Part shown: in pieces, positions 24,079-34,000 of the stretch
How the letters are laid out: every line of letters begins with the position of its first letter
How positions within the stretch are numbered: the first letter of the stretch is position 1
From: an uncultured Candidatus Poseidoniales archaeon
Lineage (GTDB): Archaea > Thermoplasmatota > Poseidoniia > Poseidoniales > Thalassarchaeaceae
Reading direction: 5' to 3'
Assembly (NCBI GenBank): GCA_902601345.1
Contig: CACKMK010000003.1
Span: forward strand, 87,902-132,489
DNA: 44,588 bases
Program-made: the position numbers and the translations under genes
The notes under the pieces: model-generated
What the model was told of the DNA's origin: nothing
Databases searched by the model: none
Seen by the model: the letters and a program-made list of their open reading frames with translations, nothing else

Positions 24079-24801
24079 ATGTCAGTGATGACTCCGATTT
24101 TCGCGGGCCTCTGGGAACACTACATTTTTTGGTCTCTGGTCGTCGGTGCTATTGCTTTTGGATGGCTCTTTCATCACTCATTTTGGTTTACTTCCAAGGA
24201 TGGTGAAAGCCTCCCAAACGTCGACGAAATCAAATTAGGGGTCTTTCCCAAGCACAATGACGATATGCGCCTGGAAGTCGCATGGACCGTTCTCCCGTTC
24301 ATCCTGATTGTCTGGCTGACGTACTATTCGTGGGGGCCATTGGACGCAATGTGGACATCGGCAGACGGAGGGATGCATGGTAGTGAGTGCGAAGAAGGCC
24401 AATTTTCGAATAACACCATGGACAGCTCGGGAGCCATCTCCTCGGAGTGCTACCATGTGATCGAAATCACCGGACAACAGTGGTTCTGGAGCTTTGACTG
24501 CTTAGAGTTGAGCACGAGCATTTGCGATACAGGGACTGAGTCTATGGAAGTGTACGGAAGCGTCCCCGTACTCAGTCTGAAGAAGGGCGAGACTTACCTA
24601 GCTACGATGACTTCGATAGACGTCACGCACGCCCCTTGGTTCCAACACCTAGGGACCAAAGAGGACACCTTGCCCGGTCAGCAAACCACCCTCTGGCTCC
24701 CTATCTCAGACTCAATGACAGACGAATCAATGGTACTATGTGCGGAATACTGCGGTGATGCTCACTCCGTCATGGCAGCAAAGCTGATTACTCACAATTA
24801 A
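24079..24801 (+). CDS. coxB: Cytochrome c oxidase subunit II
   Basis: 240 residues with two N-terminal membrane helices (GLWEHYIFWSLVVGAIAFGW and VLPFILIVWLTYYSW). ITGQQWFWSFD follows, then the CuA domain with ligands His in DVTHAPW and the cluster CAEYCGDAHSVM (Cys, Glu, Cys, His, Met). The KEDTLPGQ loop is conserved. No cytochrome c domain is fused, so an outside electron donor is needed. An insertion with cysteines (GSECEEGQF..., CLELSTSIC) between helix 2 and the copper domain is unusual and could form extra disulfides. The start at 24079 is set by the family N terminus, with AGGA upstream. Confidence 0.93.
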   Translation: MSVMTPIFAGLWEHYIFWSLVVGAIAFGWLFHHSFWFTSKDGESLPNVDEIKLGVFPKHNDDMRLEVAWTVLPFILIVWLTYYSWGPLDAMWTSADGGMHGSECEEGQFSNNTMDSSGAISSECYHVIEITGQQWFWSFDCLELSTSICDTGTESMEVYGSVPVLSLKKGETYLATMTSIDVTHAPWFQHLGTKEDTLPGQQTTLWLPISDSMTDESMVLCAEYCGDAHSVMAAKLITHN

Positions 24802-24811
24802 GGTGGATGTT

Positions 24812-27154
24812 ATGAGGAGTAGAACCAAAGGCGCAGTCATAGCTCTAGTCGCCGTTACTGCGATGCTAGCTATCCCCTCCGCTCAATCCCTTCCAGGGGG
24901 CATTGCCGGCGTCCAGCAGGCTGGATGCAATTGTCACGGTGCCGTCCCGTCCGATTCCGTTGTTCCCTCGCTTGAGGGTCTCCCGGAGAGCTACAACTAC
25001 TCGGAGACTTACGATATCACCGTATCTTTCGAGGGTGGACCCAGCCAAGAGGGGAATGTCAATCAAGGCGGGTTCCATCTGTGGGCAAGCAAGGGCTCAC
25101 TAGCGGTAAACGACGCAACCGCTCAATTGTACAACGAAAACGAGGTAGGGCACACAGAAGCAGGAAACGACCAAGTCTCGTGGACTCTAACCTGGACTGC
25201 GCCGGCAACAGACACGAACGTAGACTTCATTCTGCATGTCAATTCGGTCAACGGCAATGCAGACGGAGCCGGGGGGGGCACTTCCGGTGACATGTGGAAC
25301 AAGCTCGCGATAACTCTCGGAGGACCAGTAGAAGTCCTTGATGAAGCGGATCCGTTCGTAGTTCTGGGCGTCCTAATCATCGTTACCGCGACACTGCTGG
25401 CATTCACTCTGGTGTTCGTTTTCTACAGAAAGGACCCTGAGGCCTTCGATTGGGATAACTTCGCACCTTGGCTGGCGGACTGGCTGACAACCACAGACCA
25501 CAAGAAAATCGGCACTCTGTACTTCATCGCAGGGCTGTTCTTCCTCGGAGTTGGTGGAATAATGGCGATGATCATCAGAATACAGTTGGCAGTTCCTGGC
25601 AACGATTTCCTGACTCAGGAGCAGTACAACCAGTTCTTCACGCTCCATGGCACTACTATGATTTTCCTGGCAGCCATGCCGATGATTAACGGCTTTGCGA
25701 ACTGGATGATACCCCTCCAATTGGGGGCAGCGGACCTGGCGCTTCCAAGGATAAACGCCATGTCATTCTGGTTGCAGCCGTTCGCGGCATTACTAATTTT
25801 CACTGGAGTATTTTCCGGTCACGGTGCGGATACCGGGTGGACAGGTTATGCCCCGTACTCCGTGAGCGAGGGAGCCCACTATGGAACCACCATGTGGGCT
25901 GCTGGGCAAATAATGCTAGTCGCCTCCTCGACACTCACTGGTATCAACTTCCTAACCACGATGGCGGTAATGAGAGCGCCCGGAATGGGGTGGATGCAGA
26001 TGCCTCTATTCAGCTGGTCAATACTCGTGGCCAACGTGATGCTTTTCCTCTCGATACCCGCATTCGGGGTGGGGCTGATTCAAGTCTACTTGGACAGGGT
26101 TATTGGGACCGCGTTCTATGACATTGCGGCTGGAGGGGACCCCTTGCTGTGGAGCCACCTATTCTGGTACTTCGGCCATCCAGAGGTATACGTGGTTATC
26201 CTACCGTCCTTCGGCATAATCTCCGAGGTTCTCGCAACAAGCTCGAGGCGCTCTGTGTTCGGTTACAGGTCCATGGTCTACGCTCTGGCCGGTATCGGAG
26301 TGGTAGCATTCATCGTTTACGGCCACCACATGTTCACAAGCGGCATGAGCCCCACGCTAAGATTCGTAACAATGCTCACGACTATGCTTGTCGCAGTCCC
26401 TACAGGAATCAAGATTTTCAACTGGCTGATGACAATGCATGGGGGGTCGCTAGTCTACAGGACACACACGCTATGGGCTTTGGGGTTCCTGATAACGTTC
26501 ACACTGGGCGGAATTTCAGGGATGTTCTTCCCATCGATAGCGATGGATACACATCTCCACGAGTCTTACTTCGTGGTGGCCCATTTCCACTACGTCTTGG
26601 TCGGCGGTACCGTCTTCGGGTTCTTCGCGGGCATATACTACTGGTGGCCCAAGGCCACGGGGAAGATGCTCAGTGAAAAACTCGGAGTCCTGCACTTCCT
26701 GACGGCTTTCGTTTCCTACAACGCCCTCTTCTGGCCGATGCACAGGCTAGGTGTTTGGGGGATGACACGCAGGCATCACACGTATTTCGTGACGACGGAG
26801 GAGGCTCTGGGTTCCCTCCCGATGGAAGCTGCTGGGTGGAACATGTTCATCACGGTCTCCGGCTTCATATTCTTCTTCTCCAATTTCATCATGGTCTTCA
26901 ACATGATCGTCTCATCCGTCAGGGGAGAGGATGCTCCGGATGACCCATGGGGCGGGTGGTCCTTCGAGTGGATGACAAGCTCCCCCCCACCCGACCACAC
27001 CCTGTACAAGCTAGACGACGGGTCTTGGGGGCTCCCGACTCTAAAGGACGCGAACGAGCATATCGCGAACGAGCCAGGCTGGCTCTCTAGCTGGTTCCAG
27101 AGGCTAATGGTCGAAGATGAGGACAAAGGGGACAAAGGGGAGGTGACACATTGA
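24812..27154 (+). CDS. coxA: Cytochrome c oxidase subunit I with N-terminal Reeler-like domain
   Basis: 780 residues. The signal peptide (about 1-26) is followed by GCNCHG and a Reeler-like / choice-of-anchor V domain up to about residue 172 (YDITVSFEGGP, GGFHLWASKGSL, WTLTWTAP, HVNSVNGN). A membrane helix (VVLGVLIIVTATLLAF) comes next and then a full haem-copper oxidase subunit I from about residue 222 (TTTDHKKIGTLYF). Visible oxidase residues include the low-spin haem His in FTLHGTTM, the Cu-B His-Tyr segment FGHPEVYVVILP, the Cu-B pair YGHHMF, and haem ligands in VAHFHYVLVGG. This is an A-type proton pump. The ATG at 24812 is chosen (GGTGG five bases upstream) over GTG 24803. The fused exterior domain is not a standard part of subunit I. 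Confidence 0.93.
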   Translation: MRSRTKGAVIALVAVTAMLAIPSAQSLPGGIAGVQQAGCNCHGAVPSDSVVPSLEGLPESYNYSETYDITVSFEGGPSQEGNVNQGGFHLWASKGSLAVNDATAQLYNENEVGHTEAGNDQVSWTLTWTAPATDTNVDFILHVNSVNGNADGAGGGTSGDMWNKLAITLGGPVEVLDEADPFVVLGVLIIVTATLLAFTLVFVFYRKDPEAFDWDNFAPWLADWLTTTDHKKIGTLYFIAGLFFLGVGGIMAMIIRIQLAVPGNDFLTQEQYNQFFTLHGTTMIFLAAMPMINGFANWMIPLQLGAADLALPRINAMSFWLQPFAALLIFTGVFSGHGADTGWTGYAPYSVSEGAHYGTTMWAAGQIMLVASSTLTGINFLTTMAVMRAPGMGWMQMPLFSWSILVANVMLFLSIPAFGVGLIQVYLDRVIGTAFYDIAAGGDPLLWSHLFWYFGHPEVYVVILPSFGIISEVLATSSRRSVFGYRSMVYALAGIGVVAFIVYGHHMFTSGMSPTLRFVTMLTTMLVAVPTGIKIFNWLMTMHGGSLVYRTHTLWALGFLITFTLGGISGMFFPSIAMDTHLHESYFVVAHFHYVLVGGTVFGFFAGIYYWWPKATGKMLSEKLGVLHFLTAFVSYNALFWPMHRLGVWGMTRRHHTYFVTTEEALGSLPMEAAGWNMFITVSGFIFFFSNFIMVFNMIVSSVRGEDAPDDPWGGWSFEWMTSSPPPDHTLYKLDDGSWGLPTLKDANEHIANEPGWLSSWFQRLMVEDEDKGDKGEVTH

Positions 27155-28272
27155 GCGATGCGGATCACCACCCAAGCGCGTGGGGACCTCATGACTGGAA
27201 CCACGGGGCACCCCACAACTCTTGGTCCCCCTTCATACTCAGCATGGGAGTCGCCATCTTCCTGTTCTCTCTAGCAGCCACGTTCGAATGGGGCGAATTC
27301 CAAGGCTGGGGGAACATCCCGCTGATATTTGTGGGCTTGGGGGTAGTCTCATTCAGCCTCCTCGTCTGGTGGAGGCAAGACATGAGCTTTGGGATGCATG
27401 GCGAGATCTTCGAGCCGAAGTCCACAGGAGCGCCATTCCAGAACATAGACATCAGGAAGGTGGCGATGTGGATGTTCCTGATGTCTGAGATGATGGTCTT
27501 CACTGCTCTATTCAGCACATACATGCGCTACAGGCTCGGGATTCCCAATTGCAAGACTGTTTTCCACTCAGGCGAGTGGGTCGAGGGGACGGCGGTGACC
27601 TGCTTCGAGCCCGCCGGTCACCTGATCGCATCGAGTTGGTTCCACATAGCACCCGGAGCGATAAACACGTTCGCTCTGATCGTGTCCTCATTCACGATAG
27701 TTCAGGCACTTCGCTATGCGAAAAAGAAGGACATCGACGAGGACGTCAGGAGGAGGAAGGTGACTCGATATCTCGGTACAACTTGGTTCCTGGCGATAGT
27801 CTTCCTGACACTGAAGATGGTGGAGTGGTTCCTAGGATTCCCTCTCCCCGAGTTCCTACACGAGTTCAATCACGGAGACTCGACAATAAAATCACTATAC
27901 GCAGAGGGTTACCTGATCAATGCTGATAATTATCAGCACCACGCGTTCGACACAGAATACATCGAAAAGCACCCAGAGGACTATTCGATACCGGAGGATA
28001 GCGCACTGTATGCGATGATGCAGGACGGTTCCCATCAAGGAGGCAAGATGTTCGCTAATATCCAAGTCAGTGCAACCACATTCTATGTGACTACGGGGAC
28101 GCACGGGGCTCACGTGCTGGGTGGAATCGTAGGCCTGACCTACATGACTCTGAAGGCGGCCAGGGGGGGATACACCCCTGACAACGCGGTCTCGATAGAG
28201 TACTTCGGACTCTACTGGCACTTCGTGGATCTGGTCTGGGTCCTCGTCTTCCCGTTCTTCTATCTATACTGA
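27151..28272 (+). CDS. coxC: Cytochrome c oxidase subunit III
   Basis: 373 residues. The family core includes SWSPFILSMGVAIFLFSLA, KVAMWMFLMSEMMVFTALFSTY, the C-terminal FYVTTGTHGAHVLGG and the final YWHFVDLVWVLVFPFFYLY. An insertion of about 100 residues between helices (from DIDEDVRRRKVT through EFNHGDSTIKSLY to MMQDGSHQGG) is larger than usual. The start is the TTG at 27151: it overlaps the coxA stop by four bases and is preceded five bases upstream by a very strong GGGGAGGTGA (27137-27146), so translation is coupled. Confidence 0.93.
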   Translation: MSDADHHPSAWGPHDWNHGAPHNSWSPFILSMGVAIFLFSLAATFEWGEFQGWGNIPLIFVGLGVVSFSLLVWWRQDMSFGMHGEIFEPKSTGAPFQNIDIRKVAMWMFLMSEMMVFTALFSTYMRYRLGIPNCKTVFHSGEWVEGTAVTCFEPAGHLIASSWFHIAPGAINTFALIVSSFTIVQALRYAKKKDIDEDVRRRKVTRYLGTTWFLAIVFLTLKMVEWFLGFPLPEFLHEFNHGDSTIKSLYAEGYLINADNYQHHAFDTEYIEKHPEDYSIPEDSALYAMMQDGSHQGGKMFANIQVSATTFYVTTGTHGAHVLGGIVGLTYMTLKAARGGYTPDNAVSIEYFGLYWHFVDLVWVLVFPFFYLY

Positions 28273-28282
28273 GGTAAAACAA

Positions 28283-28645
28283 ATGGCTGAAAAAACTGTA
28301 TTGGGAATGGACCTCTACTGGTTGAACTTCTATGGACTGATGATACTGACCCTAATCGAGGTGCTCGCGGTCGGAGCGAACTTGGATCCAGTGGCAGAGT
28401 CCCTAGGGACGGAGGAGAAGGTAATCACACTGTGGATACTCACCATCATCGCCATACCCAAGTTCATCATGATAGCTGCCATCTTCATGCACCTGTATGG
28501 GGATGAGGACTCGGGGATACTCACCATGACGGCGCTGTTCCCAGCCTTCTTCATACTGATTATGGTGCTATTCGTGGGTCTCACCCATCCTGATGCAGCC
28601 TCGAGCCTACCAGACTGGTGCAGGCCGGGGACATACGGCCTGTGA
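28283..28645 (+). CDS. coxD: Cytochrome c oxidase subunit IV (prokaryotic type)
   Basis: 120 residues with three membrane helices (LNFYGLMILTLIEVLAVGA, WILTIIAIPKFIMIAAIFMHL, LFPAFFILIMVLFVGLTHPD). The motif AIPKFIMIAAIFMHLYGDE is typical of the small subunit IV of caa3/aa3 oxidases. GAGGT overlaps the coxC stop seven bases before the ATG. It is the last gene of the coxB-A-C-D operon. A tRNA-Ser gene on the same strand follows 41 bases later. Confidence 0.88.
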   Translation: MAEKTVLGMDLYWLNFYGLMILTLIEVLAVGANLDPVAESLGTEEKVITLWILTIIAIPKFIMIAAIFMHLYGDEDSGILTMTALFPAFFILIMVLFVGLTHPDAASSLPDWCRPGTYGL

Positions 28646-28686
28646 TGCTCAAGGTTCATCCGTGTGATGCAACACGAAGGCTTGCT

Positions 28687-28772
28687 GCAGACGTCGCATA
28701 GCCTGGTATTGCGCCGGATTTGAAATCCGGTGTCCTAGTGACTCGGGAGTTCAAATCTCTCCGTCTGCGCCA
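28687..28772 (+). tRNA. tRNA-Ser (anticodon TGA)
   Basis: An intact class II cloverleaf. The acceptor GCAGACG (28687-28693) pairs with CGTCTGC (28762-28768), then discriminator G and an encoded CCA (28770-28772). The D arm is GCA/TGC with GG in the loop. The anticodon stem CCGGA/TCCGG encloses the loop TTTGAAA, giving anticodon TGA at 28721-28723. A 14-base variable region forms a short extra arm (GTC/GAC), as expected for serine. The T arm is GGGAG-TTCAAAT-CTCTC. There is no intron. The last base touches the stop codon of the convergent lipid kinase gene. Confidence 0.96.
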
Positions 28773-29834
28773 CTAAACATTAGGTGGTCTCTGGCCGCCC
28801 CTGACGTTCAGCTGGCCCTGGTGGAACTCAAAGCTGACGGGAGTGGTCATGGATATCTCTCCGTCCAGACTGATGAACAAAGGGGGTTCGTGTCCCTTCT
28901 CGTCCGTCGGGTTCCCCTCCGAGTCCAGAGCCTTGATCTCGAATCTCCTGCAGGGTTCCATGCTTATCTTGCCCCACTTGCCGACGTGCTGTCCCTTCTC
29001 CAATGGCCCCATGACACTCAGCATCTGCAACTTGGTCAGGCCGAAGCCGAGAACGATGGAGGCACTGTCTCCGAAGGGTTGCATCCCTGGTGCGACGCGG
29101 TAACCCCCTCCGAATGTCTCAGCCTGCATCATCGCGAAAAGTCCAGTGAGGTCGACCTTCCGCCCGGGTTGGTCGTCAACCTTTATCCAAGCCATCTGAC
29201 TCTTCCATGAGAGAATGGCCTTGATCGCCAAGAATGTGTACTTCTTCTGCCCGCTGATCCAAGAGAAGTGGCCCTCTTCCTTCATGCGGTTGATCGAAGA
29301 TGTCACGCCTCCGTCGCACTCCAGGAATGACCATCTCACCAGATTGCCCTCCTTCGACGGTTCTCCTGTCACTGGAAAGTGCTTGGGAGAGGGGATCCCG
29401 GGGTATTCGGGTGCTCTGGGACCCTCGACCCTTATGCCCCCGACAGTGTAGTCGGTGCCATTTCTAAGTACGTCTATGGCGCCTTGGAGGTCCATGAGGG
29501 GGATTCCCATCGCTCTGGCGAAGTCATCACCATTACCCATCGGGATAATCCCAAGCCTCTTGGATGAACCTCTGATGCCATTCGCGACCTCGTGCACCGT
29601 ACCATCCCCCCCGATGGCCACAATTAGGTCATAATCGCTGTCTCTGAGACCGCTCGCCATCTCTATGGCATGACCGGTACCCTCAGTCATGAAGACGTCG
29701 TGATCCAACCCAGAAGAAGCAAGCGCCTCCTCTATCTTGTGGAAGTTCTTCCCGAGTTTTCCGTCTCTTGCGTTCGGGTTGGTGATGCATGCTACTAGTG
29801 GCACGATGTCTCCAGCGCCAGCATCGGACTTCAA
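28773..29834 (-). CDS. Diacylglycerol-kinase-family lipid kinase
   Basis: 353 residues. The DAGK catalytic motifs are LIVAIGGDGTVHEVANGI and LGIIPMGNGDDFARAMGI (usually GTGNDFAR; here GNGDDFAR). They follow an N-terminal ITNPNARDGK that positions ATP. The C-terminal beta-sandwich holds GLFAMMQAETFGGGYRVAPG and ends LFISLDGEISMTTPVSFEFHQGQL. Relatives phosphorylate diacylglycerol or long-chain alcohols and bases. In archaea with ether lipids the acceptor is probably an isoprenoid or archaeal glycerolipid; this is inference. It is divergent from ribD across 49 bases. Confidence 0.88.
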   Translation of the reverse strand: MKSDAGAGDIVPLVACITNPNARDGKLGKNFHKIEEALASSGLDHDVFMTEGTGHAIEMASGLRDSDYDLIVAIGGDGTVHEVANGIRGSSKRLGIIPMGNGDDFARAMGIPLMDLQGAIDVLRNGTDYTVGGIRVEGPRAPEYPGIPSPKHFPVTGEPSKEGNLVRWSFLECDGGVTSSINRMKEEGHFSWISGQKKYTFLAIKAILSWKSQMAWIKVDDQPGRKVDLTGLFAMMQAETFGGGYRVAPGMQPFGDSASIVLGFGLTKLQMLSVMGPLEKGQHVGKWGKISMEPCRRFEIKALDSEGNPTDEKGHEPPLFISLDGEISMTTPVSFEFHQGQLNVRGGQRPPNV

Positions 29835-29883
29835 TACTGCCGAAGCGAGAAATCATGAGTGTGGGCTAGGACGGGGTGCTGGG

Positions 29884-30969
29884 ATGACAGAGGCGGAACA
29901 GTACATGAGGAGGGCCATCGAGCTCGCAGAGAGGGGTCGTCACAGAGTGATGCCAAACCCTCTAGTCGGCTGCATTCTCGTCAGAGAGGACAAGGTTGTT
30001 GCCGAGGGATGGCACGACCATATAGGTGGCCTTCATGCAGAGCAGATGGCAATCGCGGACGCCGAGTCAAAGGGGGTAGCTACCAGAGGGACCACGGTAT
30101 ACGTCACCCTAGAGCCCTGCAATCACTTCGGCAGGACGCCTCCCTGCACTGAGGCGCTCCTATGGGCTGGCGTCTCAAAGGTCGTGATAGGCGCTATGGA
30201 TCCCAATCCAACTGTCAGGGGAGATGGGGCTAGAACACTCGAGGAAAGCGGTGTCGAAGTCGTTACGGGTGTGCTAGAGGATGAGTGCGAGAGTCAGATG
30301 AAGGAGTTCATTCACTGGTGCAAGGAGAGGAGGCCCCTCGTCACACTGAAGGCATCTACGGATGCTAAGGGACGAATAGACGGGGATCCATCCAAACCAG
30401 CAGTCAGGTTCAGCTCAGACTCATCGCTGCAAATGGCACATGAGATAAGGGCTGATTCCATGGCAATCCTGGTAGGGGTTGACACGGTCATCAGAGACGA
30501 TCCCTCCCTGACCGTAAGGGGACCAGAGATAGAACCCCGAGAACAGCCAAAGAGAGTGGTCGTCGACCCCAATGATAGAATCCCCAAGGATTGCAAGCTC
30601 ATGGTCGATTCGAAGGCACCGACGCTTCTAATCCAGTCCTCTGAGCACGACTCTTCGAGAGACGAGCAACATGTGGAGAGGGTCGTTATACCCGAGCATG
30701 AAATACCCATCGCGAGGATACTAGACATGCTAGGGGACATGGGCGTTCAGTCACTACTCGTAGAGGGGGGACTGGACACTTGGTCGAGATTCCTGGACAG
30801 CGGACTCGTTGACAGGGTTAGGGTCTCGGTCTCCCCCGTGGAGCTTACTCACGATGGAGCTCAATGCTTCGATTTGAGCGTCCTTGAGGAACACGGCTTC
30901 TCTATTGTCAGCGAAACCGAAGCCGATGGGGACAAAGTGACGATATGGGAAATACCTGAAAAACGGTAG
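29884..30969 (+). CDS. ribD: Bifunctional riboflavin biosynthesis protein RibD
   Basis: 361 residues. The N-terminal deaminase domain has [11 protein letters not shown], the zinc ligand in GLHAEQMAI, and [18 protein letters not shown] with two zinc Cys. The C-terminal reductase domain has [31 protein letters not shown] and [16 protein letters not shown]. It deaminates and then reduces the pyrimidine intermediate of riboflavin synthesis. The fused order is the bacterial form; many archaea use separate enzymes in the opposite order (reduction first), so a bacterial origin of this gene is plausible. The ATG at 29884 fits the family N terminus ([15 protein letters not shown]). Confidence 0.95.
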   Translation: MTEAEQYMRRAIELAERGRHRVMPNPLVGCILVREDKVVAEGWHDHIGGLHAEQMAIADAESKGVATRGTTVYVTLEPCNHFGRTPPCTEALLWAGVSKVVIGAMDPNPTVRGDGARTLEESGVEVVTGVLEDECESQMKEFIHWCKERRPLVTLKASTDAKGRIDGDPSKPAVRFSSDSSLQMAHEIRADSMAILVGVDTVIRDDPSLTVRGPEIEPREQPKRVVVDPNDRIPKDCKLMVDSKAPTLLIQSSEHDSSRDEQHVERVVIPEHEIPIARILDMLGDMGVQSLLVEGGLDTWSRFLDSGLVDRVRVSVSPVELTHDGAQCFDLSVLEEHGFSIVSETEADGDKVTIWEIPEKR

Positions 30970-30988
30970 AAGATAATCCTACGTGGAA

Positions 30989-30997
30989 CTTAATAAT
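30989..30997 (+). promoter_or_regulatory. Candidate TATA element of the giant surface-protein gene
   Basis: CTTAATAAT lies 23-31 bases before the ATG at 31020, in a short A/T-rich stretch of the 50-base gap after ribD. The distance suits an archaeal TATA box driving a leaderless or nearly leaderless message. No Shine-Dalgarno sequence precedes the ATG, which agrees with that. The call rests on position and composition only. Confidence 0.4.
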
Positions 30998-31019
30998 TCG
31001 ATGTAAGCCGAGGCACCTT

Positions 31020-34000
31020 ATGAGCAACACCAGTGCAAGCAAGACAAGAAGCCTGACGATGACCCTGATGATGGTCCTGATGGCATTATCACCCATGGCC
31101 TCGGTAGAGGCGGACCACGACGAGATTTGGTACGGTGACTACGAATTACACGTCGATGGGACGCTGTACGATCAGGTCGAAGTCCCATGGCCATCCGACG
31201 TGGACATCCTATCGTGCACTCCGAACTCCTGGGACGATGGATGGAACTGCGAGATCGACATCGATGGCGACGGGAGTTACAACTACCCGGACTACACCGA
31301 GTACTTCGAATACTGCGATGACTCGACAGGATCCTGGGTTTGCGTAGTAGACAACGTGGATCCTTTGATGGAAGAGGGCAACTACAGCCTAGAGTACTAC
31401 GTTTCCGGCCTGGACCCGAACACAAATTACACTGCTAACGTATACGTGTATGTGTACGACTTCAGTGATCCGTTGAGCTTCTACAATAACGTAAACCAGG
31501 TCTTCGGATCCGACAGCAACGGAGAAATCAGCATAGAATTGGATGATCTCTACTGGGATGTCAGCAACTCGACCTGTTCAGGATACTCCGACTTCAGGCT
31601 AAATTGGGAAGAAAACGGAACAGAGGCTTTGCGCAACGACGACAAATTCATCGGTTGGTGCGATGGAGAGCTTGCCGTAACGACAGAGCTCGATGGAGAG
31701 GAGTATGAGAGGGTACCCCACTACTCCGCGGATGTAGTCGACTGTGAAAGGTATGGGGGATTCTGGTTCTGCAGCCTGGACGAACAAGAAAATGATGGCA
31801 TAGCAGACCGTTTCATGGTGAAGTTCGATCTAGACAGGTGCGAGGAGGACTCCAACGGCCAATGGGTTTGCATACAACACACTCAGAACCCGCTGATTTG
31901 GCCTGGAGACCACACCATTGAGTGGATGGCATCCGGGCTGCCTGACTCATCCTGGAGAATTATGACTTCGGTGTACGCCCCGGACGGCGACATGTACGAG
32001 GACGTCTACTTCAACGGAACATCTGCATCGGTTGATACCGATTTCACCACGGACTGGTTCACTTGCAACCTGGGCGCCCACTACATAATCTACGAGGGAG
32101 AATGGGCAAGCGGATCATGGTCCACTTTCGGTACCTTCGAAGCCAATCACTACAACTGGCAAGGGCCCTGCGATGAGGACGAGTCCAAACTCACCCTATT
32201 CATGGACAGCGAGGAGTACGGGGAAATCCCTCAATACGAAGAGTTCGACGAGTGCATCGAGGACGGCTTCGACCACGAGTGCTGGAACGACGACTACGAC
32301 TACGACGGTGATGGGGAGCCAGACTGGACCCAAAGGCACATGCAGGACTGCGAGGAGGACAACTCGACGGGGACGTGGAGCTGCATCGTCCACTACGAAA
32401 GGCCGCTTGTCTGGCCAGGTGACCACTCCTTCGAGCTACTAATCGATGAAATCGAGGATGGGCAGGCCTACGGAATATCGGGATACTTCGACGTTAACGA
32501 GCAAGGCAGTCCCTACTACAACGAGCAGGTCTCCATATACTTCAACGGCACTTCTTCAGGCAACCACACAGAGACATGGGACTGGGAGACACACCAGTCA
32601 ACCTGCAGCCTCCACTACTACTTCGACGTGCAACACGGGTACTGGAACTCCAACGGAGACTTCCAGTCCAACGGGACGCACGAGAATGAGCACTTCTACT
32701 ACAATGGGCCATGCGAGGCCCCCGATATTTTCACTCTGACCGTGGACGGCGAGGAGTACGAGGTGGAATACAACATGGAATACTTCGACCACTGCGAACA
32801 GGACGGATTCAACTGGAATTGCTGGAACGACGACTACGACCACGACGGCGATGGGGAGCCAGACTGGACCAGCCATCAGAACGATTGCGAGGAGGACAAC
32901 TCGACTGGAGAATGGTACTGCATCAACGAGTGGAGCGTCGAGAGGCAGGAAATCGAGGAGGGCAACCACACCATGGAACTCACCATTGACGTGGAGGAGA
33001 ACATGTCATACGGACTTACGATCGGCGTAAATATCTGCCAGAACATGGGAGGTTGCGACAACGAGAACATGGAGTTCGAGTTCAACACGACCTCTGATAC
33101 TGAGACCATCACGTTTTACGTTGAGACGGACAACTACTCTTGCAGCGTGGACCTAAACCTCCAAAGGTACAATCTCAATTGGGACGAGGACGGCAATTCC
33201 TGGAGAAACAACTGGGTCTACGAATACTTCAGATTCGATGGGCCATGCGAGCAGCCCCCATCACCGTTCACCCTGACGGCGGATGGCGTCGAGTGGGAGG
33301 AGGATTGGAACTACGACACCTTCGACTACTGCGACGAGGACCAGGACGGAGACGGCTACGAGTGCTGGAACGAGGGCTGGGACTGGACCAACCACTACGA
33401 GGACTGCGAGGAGCTCACCGACGGCAGCTGGGAGTGCCAGACTTGGTGGAACAACCCGGGGATTGAGCCCGGAAACCACACAATGATTCTCACGGTGGAC
33501 AATTTGGAGGTCGGGACAAACTACAGCGTCAGCATCTCGACCGACATCTGCGAGAACATGGGGGGTTGCCACAGCGAGAACATGGAGTCGGATTTCACCG
33601 CCACGGCGGGGGAGATGTCCGAGACGTTCTACATGGAGACCACGGAGTACACCTGTAGCGCGAGCGTACACGTCTCGCTCTACGAGGAGATGGACGGGTG
33701 GAACAACCCTATGGGATCTGACCACTTCAACTACAACGGGCCATGCGAGCAGCCCCCATCACCGTTCACCCTGACAGCGGATGGCGTCGAGTGGGAGGAG
33801 GATTGGAACTACGAAACCTTCGACAATTGCGACGAGGACGCGGACGGAGACGGCTACGAGTGCTGGAACGAGGACTGGGACTGGACCAACCACTACGAGG
33901 ACTGCGAGGAGCGCACCGACGGCAGCTGGGAGTGCCAGACGTATTGGAACCACCCGGGGATTGAGCCCGGTAACCACACGATGGTGCTGACTGTCGAGGA

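Noticed and set aside
24902..24950. Possible haem c site in the Reeler-coxA fusion
   Set aside because: The motif is Cys-Asn-Cys-His, not Cys-x-x-Cys-His, so covalent haem c attachment is not supported.
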